Shown one piece after another: positions 1 through 4,912 of a stretch of 36,402 bases of DNA. The number at the start of each line of letters is the position of its first letter. Position 1 is the first letter of the stretch. Under the pieces are notes generated by a model that was not told the origin of the DNA, searched no databases, and worked only from the letters and a program-made list of their open reading frames with translations. The DNA lies in assembly GCA_017513245.1 (NCBI GenBank), contig JAFXGK010000013.1, positions 1 to 36,402 of the forward strand, given 5' to 3'. A program made the translations under genes and the position numbers. Origin of the DNA: Clostridia bacterium. Its GTDB lineage: Bacteria > Bacillota > Clostridia > Oscillospirales > Acutalibacteraceae.

Positions 1-89
1 CGCTCGCTCACTAATAAACGCAATGTATTTCTTCCGATACCGGTATATTCAGCAGCTTCTTCAATAGTCATTGCAATTTTTTCTACCAT
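1..89 (-). CDS. xis: Excisionase-type DNA-binding protein, N-terminal part (cut by window edge)
   Basis: The reading frame begins at an ATG ending at 89 and runs off the left edge, so only 29 codons are visible. The start is set by GGAGG at 98-102. The visible residues contain MTIEEAAEYTGIGRNTLR, which matches the N-terminal winged-helix segment of Tn916-type Xis proteins (TIEEAS.Y..IG..KLR). Such proteins bend DNA next to attachment sites and steer a tyrosine integrase towards excision. A tyrosine integrase lies just upstream on the same strand, which fits. The order is integrase then xis, unlike Tn916. It could also be a MerR/AlpA-like regulator, since the C-terminus is not visible. Confidence 0.75.
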   Translation of the reverse strand, partial: MVEKIAMTIEEAAEYTGIGRNTLRLLVSE

Positions 90-106
90 TGGCGATACCT
101 CCTATA

Positions 107-154
107 TTATTTGCCTCCATTTCCGCCGGAGGCAGGCTTTGAAACATATAACAT
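107..154 (-). CDS. Possible 15-residue leader peptide before xis
   Basis: An ATG at 154 follows AAGGAG (162-167) at good spacing and opens a 15-codon frame (MLYVSKPASGGNGGK) with its stop at 107-109. The xis Shine-Dalgarno begins about 5 nt after that stop, so translation could be coupled. A perfect 7-bp hairpin (GGCGGTG/CACCGCC, 171-192) lies just upstream and another (TGCCTCC/GGAGGCA, about 112-134) lies within the frame. A short translated leader with overlapping hairpins is the usual layout of translational or transcriptional attenuation. The function is inference; the frame is short enough to be chance. Confidence 0.35.
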   Translation of the reverse strand: MLYVSKPASGGNGGK

Positions 155-323
155 ATAAATACTCCTTACAGGCGGTGACGGATGCCACCGCCATAAACTA
201 TAGGCAGATAGACCGCCTAATCTTTACTTCCTATTTTTTGTCCCTATATATCAATCCCGCATATTTTCGTCAGCAGGATATTTTAGTCAATTTAAATTCT
301 TCCTTCATCATTTTAATTAATAG

Positions 324-1277
324 TTACTTTTTCTTCGGCTTATCAGCCAAGTAAATTCTTGTTACTTCGGTTCTGTGGTGACCTAAGTTTTCGCTTACAA
401 TCTTTCGAGCTTTCTTTGGACGCTCTTTTAATGCTTCTTCATAGGTGCGTTGGGCATAGGTGTGTCTCAGACTGTGCCAAGAGATTGTTTCGGTCCTTTT
501 CTTTTTACCGTCTTCACTGAAGTCCTCACGGTTTTCTACCATAAAATATTTTCTGTTATAACTCATCCAATTTTGCAAAGAACGCTTTTCTCGTTGAACG
601 CCGCCCTTTTCGCTACCTGAGATTAAATAATCTCTCGGGTATCGACCTGAACACCTGGCATAGTTCAAATAATCAGTAATAATACCTCGTTGCTTTGCGC
701 TTAAATTAATAGCCCTTGTCTGACCGCCCTTGCCTTTTATTACGAGTTGACCCGTTTTTAATGCAGACATAAGGTATTCAACTCTAAGGGTGCAAATCTC
801 TTCAAGCCTTAAACCAAACTCATGGGCAAAGTCTATGGCAATCACCACGTCCTGTCTACCTTGCTCGATAGCCAACAGTCGCATATTATCAATCTCGGTT
901 TTCAGCCACGAGTGGTCTTTAACGCCTGTCGAACGTTTAGGCAGTGATAGCTTATCATTTTTGGAAAGCCTGTTTTTACTACCGGATTTTCTGTGGAAAT
1001 ACCGTATGCCCGACAGATCGGATTGAATAGTCGCAGCAGAGTTGTTTTCTTTCAAGTGTTCAACATATGCTTTAAAGTGCCGATCTTCCACGTTCTTAAA
1101 GTTTTGCAGACGAAAATTATCGGCTAAAAACTTACAGAACCTTTTAGTTGCTTCAAAGTACCGAGCCCTTGTTTTAAAACTAAGCTCGTTGCTGTGCCTA
1201 TAGATAGACTCAACTTGAGCAAGTAAGTTCTTATACAAGCCCGGATTTAGCACTGTAATATTATTAGAATCTGACAT
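324..1277 (-). CDS. int: Tyrosine recombinase / integrase
   Basis: The product has 317 residues. The start ATG at 1277 is preceded by AGGAG. An N-terminal core-binding domain (about 15-110) is followed by the catalytic domain. All the catalytic residues can be placed: Arg157 in GLRLEEICTLR, Lys183 in GKGGQTR, His268 and Arg271 in WHSLRHTYA, His300 in LGHH and the nucleophile Tyr309 in RIYLADK. The protein therefore looks intact. It would cut and rejoin DNA through a 3'-phosphotyrosine during integration and excision. It lies upstream of xis on the same strand, and DNA just upstream is rich in inverted and direct repeats that could be its binding sites. Whether it belongs to an ICE, a prophage or a smaller island cannot be told here. 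Confidence 0.9.
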   Translation of the reverse strand: MSDSNNITVLNPGLYKNLLAQVESIYRHSNELSFKTRARYFEATKRFCKFLADNFRLQNFKNVEDRHFKAYVEHLKENNSAATIQSDLSGIRYFHRKSGSKNRLSKNDKLSLPKRSTGVKDHSWLKTEIDNMRLLAIEQGRQDVVIAIDFAHEFGLRLEEICTLRVEYLMSALKTGQLVIKGKGGQTRAINLSAKQRGIITDYLNYARCSGRYPRDYLISGSEKGGVQREKRSLQNWMSYNRKYFMVENREDFSEDGKKKRTETISWHSLRHTYAQRTYEEALKERPKKARKIVSENLGHHRTEVTRIYLADKPKKK

Positions 1278-1307
1278 AGCAAACCGTCTCCTTTTTCTAA
1301 AAATTTT

Positions 1308-1435
1308 ATTTTAACGCAAGGATAGGGACAAAGCCTTGCGTTAAAATCTGTGTACGAAAAAATATAGATTATTGGGTATTTTCGTTAATAAAATATTTCT
1401 GATTTTCCTAACGAAAATAATTTTGTGTACGAAAA
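1308..1435. repeat. Cluster of inverted and direct repeats upstream of int (candidate integrase sites)
   Basis: Three repeats are visible. First, a perfect 14-bp inverted repeat, ATTTTAACGCAAGG (1308-1321) with CCTTGCGTTAAAAT (1334-1347). Second, a perfect 11-bp inverted repeat, TATTTTCGTTA (1377-1387) with TAACGAAAATA (1409-1419). Third, a 12-bp direct repeat TGTGTACGAAAA at 1349-1360 and 1424-1435. The word TATTTTCGTTAATAAA (1377-1392) recurs exactly at 2590-2605, and TTTAACGCAAG (1310-1320) recurs at 2257-2267. Inverted core-type sites plus direct arm-type sites beside an integrase gene fit an attachment or regulatory site. The first inverted repeat could also be a transcription terminator. 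The role is inference. Confidence 0.45.
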
Positions 1436-1474
1436 TTTTGCATTGCTCATTTTCAAACGATAGTCATCAATCAT
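1385..1474 (-). CDS. Micro-ORF with one octapeptide copy (29 residues)
   Basis: The frame begins with the octapeptide unit MIDDYRLK and ends in TAA within the int-proximal inverted repeat. Its ATG overlaps the stop of a six-codon frame (MLFGLR, start 1491) in an ATGA arrangement, so re-initiation is possible. No strong Shine-Dalgarno is visible. It is listed because the octapeptide recurs in several such frames; on its own it could not be called. Confidence 0.25.
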   Translation of the reverse strand: MIDDYRLKMSNAKFSYTKLFSLGKSEIFY

Positions 1475-1590
1475 CTCAAACCGAAGAGCATAAAAATCTT
1501 ATAGCAGATTGTGCTGATCAAAACTCGAAATGAAAGTACTCTCGAACGGACGGTCAGCACAATCCTTTTTTGTGGGAAATGAAAATAATT

Positions 1591-1674
1591 TCAAAATATT
1601 CTCTCGAAACTATAATCATAGAGCATTTCAAAACTATAATCATCAAGCATATCGAAAAGTAAATCATCAATCAT
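1591..1674 (-). CDS. Micro-ORF made of three tandem octapeptides (27 residues)
   Basis: The frame consists of three consecutive units, MIDDLLFD, MLDDYSFE and MLYDYSFE, then RIF and a TGA stop at 1591-1593. It starts right after the AAGAGCCATAT arm of a hairpin (1677-1764). No clear Shine-Dalgarno is visible. It is the clearest copy of the array, since the 24-bp period, the reading frame and the acidic/aromatic pattern all hold across three units. Product and expression are unknown. Confidence 0.35.
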   Translation of the reverse strand: MIDDLLFDMLDDYSFEMLYDYSFERIF

Positions 1675-1908
1675 ACAAGAGCCATATTACATAACATCAT
1701 AAATACAAATTATCATTATTTAATGTTATCTATAATAAATCTATCATTAACCTATATGGCTCTTAAAAGGAAAGTCCGCAGGGCATAATACACCCACTGT
1801 CAAAGGTGTGTACGAGCCTTCATTTCTTACTGATTCTTCTTTGACGCGGGGTATTGTGCCCTGCTCATCGCGGCTCTTCGACTGCGTCTCCGAGCCGTTT
1901 CTATCTGA

Positions 1909-1986
1909 CTATCGTCCAATAGAAACGGCTCGGCTCCCAAAAAGAGAGTCATAAATCATTTCTAAAGGACAATCATCTATCATCAT
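1909..1986 (-). CDS. Micro-ORF with two octapeptides (25 residues)
   Basis: Starting at tandem ATG codons (1986, 1983), the frame gives MMIDDCPLE then MIYDSLFG, then SRAVSIGR and a TAG stop at 1909-1911. The C-terminal codons lie in the 5' arm (minus-strand sense) and loop of the perfect 15-bp hairpin at 1890-1933. The first unit lies in the loop of a 10-bp hairpin (1955-1995). Translation would therefore compete with RNA folding. No strong Shine-Dalgarno is seen. Confidence 0.3.
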   Translation of the reverse strand: MMIDDCPLEMIYDSLFGSRAVSIGR

Positions 1987-2153
1987 AGAAATGATAGTTC
2001 TGGCACCTGCTTCTTAAGTTTTATCGTTACTTTCTTCGGCTTCCTGCAGTCTGTCATTCACTAAAGCGAATGACAACTTGCAGAGAGCCGAAAAGCTTTA
2101 ATCTTGTCCAAGTTTTGATTCGGCGCAGGTGCAACTTTCTCTCGAAAAGTAAA

Positions 2154-2186
2154 TCATACACTCTCGAAGAGACAGTCATAAATCAT
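2154..2186 (-). CDS. Micro-ORF with one octapeptide (10 residues), ATGA-coupled to a second frame
   Basis: The frame reads MIYDCLFESV and stops with a TGA that overlaps an ATG at 2157 (ATGA). The second frame runs 19 codons to 2098 inside the large nested hairpin. The same reading frame is open upstream for about 23 codons (ending PEQNFLFD before the ATG), so this may be the tail of a decayed longer ORF. Low confidence as a gene. Confidence 0.25.
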   Translation of the reverse strand: MIYDCLFESV

Positions 2187-2223
2187 ATCGAAAAGAAAAT
2201 TCTGTTCTGGTATTCTGCTGTAA

Positions 2224-3025
2224 AATAAGGTTAGTACTTGGCTTAATCTATTTCACTTTAACGCAAGATTAATAGATTTTCCGTGCGTGTTCTCTTGATA
2301 TTCAAGAGTGCAAACAACCTTGTATTGCTTGCTGACGCTACGCCGAGTGCAAGGCATTTCAGCCTGCCGAGACTAAACAACTCGTTCGGCGGGGATTTTC
2401 ATTCTGTTTTAACAACGATTAAATCCCAGAAACTTCGTATACCATTCCCGCAAGGGCTGGAGATCTCCCTTAATGGACGGCAGCACCACCGCGTGAGCAG
2501 TTTTGTTTAACGACTTTAACTTAAAACGTCGTGGATTCTATAATTTTCGTCAATAACTTATGGCTGGATCCAAGCCGCTGTTACGCACTTATTTTCGTTA
2601 ATAAACGCTGTAATAAGTGAAACAGGTTCGCAGTCGAACAATTATCTGTTTCGTAACGGCTCTGCTATCCGCACTCTTAAATTCACACCGCCTTTGTGAA
2701 GGGCTTTGTATATCACGGCTTTTCCTACTCTCATTCTTCAGACCACTGCGTGAAAGTGGGTTCTGATTTATTGCGGGAAATCATAAAACCGAGCAGCGTA
2801 ATAGGTCGATTAAAAATGTGTCGCCTATCTTCCATATATCACCCTGTCCGCTGCCAGAACCGTGATAGCTCTTTAATTCCGTGTTTCCAGTTCTTCGGTC
2901 ATACGGATAATCAGTCTTAGAGCATCGACTGATGAAGTCTAACCCGACTTCAAAGGTTTTCTGCTAGTGATTCTCAGTCCGTCGCAGATCTCAGACTGTA
3001 GCACTCGGCACCAATCCTTTGGTGC
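2224..3025. ncRNA. Candidate large, multi-helix structured RNA (about 0.8 kb)
   Basis: There is no convincing protein gene here, but perfect local helices run almost end to end: 2290s CTCTTGA/TCAAGAG; 2318-2326/2346-2354; 2363-2370/2386-2393; CCATT/AATGG (about 2440-2475) holding a GCAA-capped CCC/GGG stem; a three-way junction at 2574-2660; TTCACA/TGTGAA (about 2683-2699); 2793-2798/2849-2854 enclosing 2801-2805/2824-2828; 2910-2916/2927-2933; 2934-2939/2946-2951; 2963-2966/2999-3002 enclosing CAGTC/GACTG; 3008-3014/3019-3025. G-U pairs in three helices favour the plus strand. The perfect promoter at 3294-3322 would transcribe the minus strand. Size, density and closeness to an integrase recall ornate prophage RNAs such as GOLLD and ROOL, but I cannot match their consensus. 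Confidence 0.5.
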
Positions 3026-3156
3026 AACTAACTTCCCGTGTCACACAACAAAATTTTTAAAAACTCCTTCTTAACTCCACCACATGCCAATTCAGAGCAC
3101 ATCAGTGGGATATATTTGAACCTCGTTTAGAGGAAACAAAACACCATAAAACAAAG

Positions 3157-3195
3157 AAAGACACCTATCACGAAAGATAAGTGTCTTTGTTTGCT
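3157..3195. terminator. Hairpin, possible bidirectional terminator
   Basis: AAAGACACCTATC (3157-3169) pairs with GATAAGTGTCTTT (3176-3188). The single C/A mismatch on plus becomes a G-U pair on minus. T-rich tracts follow on both strands (TTTGTTTGC on plus, CTTTGTTTT on minus). It could end a plus-strand structured RNA. It could also end, or attenuate, the minus-strand transcript that starts near 3287. Confidence 0.5.
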
Positions 3196-3287
3196 TTATC
3201 GTAAGCTTTACGAAAGAGCACACCAATACACTTAACCTTCTGGGTTCAATGTATTATTTGAATAACTCCTTCATTATTTTAAAGCTT
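3157..3287 (-). ncRNA. Possible short leader/small RNA from the consensus promoter
   Basis: The predicted transcription start is near 3287, seven bases after the -10 box. The first 130 nt on the minus strand form three stems: AATACAT/GTGTATT (one G-U) enclosing AACC/GGTT; CGTAA/TTACG around AGC; and the hairpin at 3157-3188, which pairs fully on this strand through a G-U. If that last hairpin terminates, the product is a roughly 130-nt RNA. If not, it is the 5' end of a leader reading towards int. Inference from promoter and folding only. Confidence 0.35.
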
Positions 3288-3293
3288 GTATAT

Positions 3294-3322
3294 ATTATAC
3301 AGTATAAAATTTACCTTGTCAA
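3294..3322 (-). promoter_or_regulatory. Perfect consensus promoter (TTGACA-17-TATAAT)
   Basis: On the minus strand TTGACA (3322-3317) and TATAAT (3299-3294) are separated by exactly 17 bp. Both hexamers match the housekeeping sigma consensus with no deviation. It fires leftward into the structured-RNA block and the integrase. No normal ORF starts just downstream, which points to a non-coding product or a very long leader. Confidence 0.8.
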
Positions 3323-3344
3323 ATTGCTTATTGGCCTCTTATTT

Positions 3345-3374
3345 GCGATTACGCGCGATTAGAAGCGATTACAA
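3345..3374 (-). promoter_or_regulatory. Three TAATCGC motifs with 10-bp period upstream of the promoter
   Basis: GCGATTA occurs at 3345-3351, 3355-3361 and 3365-3371, exactly 10 bp apart, with a fourth partial GCGG following. On the minus strand these are TAATCGC motifs starting about 23 bp upstream of the -35 box. Helically phased copies beside a strong promoter are typical of a regulator that binds cooperatively on one DNA face. The regulator is unknown. A nearby direct repeat of TTTTGGTC (around 3403 and 3434) may belong to the same control region. Confidence 0.45.
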
Positions 3375-3506
3375 GCGGAAAAGTGGTCGTTTTAATATCG
3401 GTTTTGGTCTTTTTATATACATTTTGATACCGTTTTGGTCATTGTTATTATTTTGCTAACATTATAAAAGGGTAAATTAAAGGATACATCTTTTGAATTT
3501 TATCGA

Positions 3507-3545
3507 AGAAAAACCGCACCATAGATTTCACTCTAAGGTGCGGTT
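3507..3545 (-). terminator. Intrinsic terminator of the surface-protein operon
   Basis: AACCGCACC (3512-3520) and GGTGCGGTT (3537-3545) form a 9-bp GC-rich stem. On the minus strand it is followed by TTTTCTTCG. It lies about 55 bp after the stop of the last gene of the three-gene operon and is well placed to end it. Confidence 0.8.
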
Positions 3546-3598
3546 CGAGAGGTAACTCAAAACAGAATTATGAGTTATTCAAACATTGTAAAGTTGTC

Positions 3599-4900
3599 TT
3601 ATTTATTAGATTTTTTCTTTTTAGCAACAATAATTATAATAACTCCACCTATAATTACCGCACCAAGAATAACCCAAATAATCCAGCTGCTATTTTCATT
3701 TTCAGATACATCATCAGAATTATCCATATTAACAGTATCATCCGGCTCAACATTGGTTTCAGCATCATTCTTGTCAAGCATAGGAATTTCTTCCTCAACA
3801 ACTGTGTTGCAGATAGTACAAGTTTTTGTTTGCTTTCCAACAGCGGTTTCAGTGGCGGGAGTAACTACAACTGCTTCGCCGAAAGTATGCTCTTTTTTAG
3901 GTAAAGTATTTGTGGTTTCTTTATCACAACGGGTGCATTTACCACTTTCAATACCTTCTTCAGAGCAAGTGGGCTCTTTAGTTACTGTTGGGTTAGAGAA
4001 CTTATGTCCAAGAGCTTTAATATCTTTAGTTTCTTTGTGAGAACATTTTGAACAAGTTCTTGTTTGACTACCTTTTTCCTCGCATGTTGCTTCTTTTGCA
4101 GTAGTCCATTTGCCCATAGAATGACCTTTAGCTGCAATGTCCTTTGTTTCTACTTTTTGACAAATAGAACAGGTGCGGGATTCGGTACCTTTTGCAGTGC
4201 AAGTAGGCTCTTTGGTCTGAGTCCAGTTGCCAAATGTATGCTTTGTTGTTGTGGCAATTGCTTCGGTTTTTGTTGCATTACAAACAGTACAAGTGTATGT
4301 CTTAACACCTGTTTCTTTGCATGTTGCAGCCTTTGTTATAGTACCGCCATTCCATGTATGTGCTGATAATTCTGCGGTGCCGCAGGCAGTGCAAGTATGT
4401 TTATGATTGTTATTATCCGCTTTACTCCATGCACCAAAACTGTGGGTTTTACAAATAACTTTTACAGTAGTAGTGTTTGCAGTGGAGGCTATAACGGTGC
4501 TACCATTTTTTATAACAGCTTCTGTTTTAATTGTTGTGTCTTTTAAAGAGGCGTTGTCTTTAACTTTCAAAACATATTTAAAAACATCTCCACTTTTATT
4601 AACCGCACTAGAGTAACCGATTGCAGCGTTTTTATTATCAAAACTGGCGATCATAGCACCGGTTAAAACCCATTCGCCCGATACAACCTCAAAAACATTC
4701 TCATCGTATACAGGGGTTAGTGCCATGGATTTAAATTCTGCATTACCATTTAAAGAAACAGTAACTGTAATTGTATCGCCAAGCTTTACAATGTTTGCAG
4801 ATGTTTTAGAGTTAACCTTTACAGCTTCTGCCGCAAAAACAGAAACAGAAAGTGAGAATATTAACACTAAACAAATCAAAAAACTAATAATCTTTTTCAT
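3599..4900 (-). CDS. Secreted, membrane-anchored protein: cohesin-like domain plus Cys/His repeats
   Basis: The product has 433 residues. I chose the ATG at 4900 over the TTG just before it because it lies 8 nt after AGGAG. Residues 1-24 are a signal peptide ending in FAA. Residues 25-150 look like a cohesin-type beta-sandwich (GDTITVTVSLNG, then a Tyr-Asp-x3-Phe-Glu-Val motif). About six repeats follow, each roughly 39 residues with the pattern Cys-x~10-Cys-x2-Cys-x~12-His. After an acidic linker, one transmembrane helix (about 407-428) and a Lys-rich tail anchor the C-terminus. Unlike its two operon partners it lacks a dockerin, so it could be the cell-bound receptor of the set. Domain calls are by eye; ligand unknown. 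Confidence 0.75.
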   Translation of the reverse strand: MKKIISFLICLVLIFSLSVSVFAAEAVKVNSKTSANIVKLGDTITVTVSLNGNAEFKSMALTPVYDENVFEVVSGEWVLTGAMIASFDNKNAAIGYSSAVNKSGDVFKYVLKVKDNASLKDTTIKTEAVIKNGSTVIASTANTTTVKVICKTHSFGAWSKADNNNHKHTCTACGTAELSAHTWNGGTITKAATCKETGVKTYTCTVCNATKTEAIATTTKHTFGNWTQTKEPTCTAKGTESRTCSICQKVETKDIAAKGHSMGKWTTAKEATCEEKGSQTRTCSKCSHKETKDIKALGHKFSNPTVTKEPTCSEEGIESGKCTRCDKETTNTLPKKEHTFGEAVVVTPATETAVGKQTKTCTICNTVVEEEIPMLDKNDAETNVEPDDTVNMDNSDDVSENENSSWIIWVILGAVIIGGVIIIIVAKKKKSNK

Positions 4901-4912
4901 CAATCTATCTCC

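Larger units (their letters stand above)
1507..2132. other. Array of long perfect hairpins between integrase and structured-RNA block
   Basis: These inverted repeats are directly visible: 1507-1519 with 1552-1564 (13 bp, one G-U on the plus strand, T6 after it); 1677-1687 with 1754-1764 (11 bp); 1778-1791 with 1851-1864 (14 bp, one G-U on plus), enclosing 1799-1805 with 1839-1845 (7 bp); 1890-1904 with 1919-1933 (15 bp, no mismatch); 1955-1964 with 1986-1995 (10 bp); 2003-2010 with 2125-2132 (8 bp), enclosing a long stem topped by 2052-2059 with 2068-2075 (8 bp). The stems differ in sequence, so they are not copies of one repeat. They could be RNA stems, attenuators or folded single-stranded DNA recombination substrates. 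The strand is ambiguous. Confidence 0.55.
1454..2200 (-). repeat. Degenerate 24-bp-period repeat encoding an octapeptide on the minus strand
   Basis: About nine degenerate copies of a 22-24 bp unit start near 1454, 1605, 1629, 1653, 1938, 1962, 2143, 2165 and 2189. Within clusters the period is 24 bp. Read on the minus strand each unit gives eight codons, such as MIDDLLFD, MLDDYSFE, MLYDYSFE, MIDDCPLE, MIYDSLFG, MIYDCLFE and MIDDYRLK. Many differences are silent (GAT/GAC, TTC/TTT, GAA/GAG, CTT/CTC), and replacements stay in class (Phe/Leu, Asp/Glu). This suggests the unit is or was translated. The clusters are separated by long hairpins. I do not recognise the peptide family. Confidence 0.5.

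Noticed and set aside
1454-2200. CRISPR-like array
   Set aside because: Repeats are degenerate, partly adjacent with a 24-bp period and without unique equal-length spacers, and there are no cas genes.
2283-2920. Two open frames of about 75 codons on the plus strand (2283-2510, 2696-2920)
   Set aside because: No ribosome sites, odd composition, and they cover the dense helices of the structured-RNA candidate. Chance frames are the simpler reading.
1300-3200. Group II intron or integron cassette array
   Set aside because: No domain V-like catalytic hairpin, reverse transcriptase, or attC core sequences (GTTRRRY) were found; the hairpins differ from each other without shared ends.
3117-3253. 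tRNA-like fragments (TTGAACC, GGTTCAA)
   Set aside because: Only T-loop-like words, with no matching acceptor or anticodon stems, and no longer match to the tRNA-Leu 3' end.
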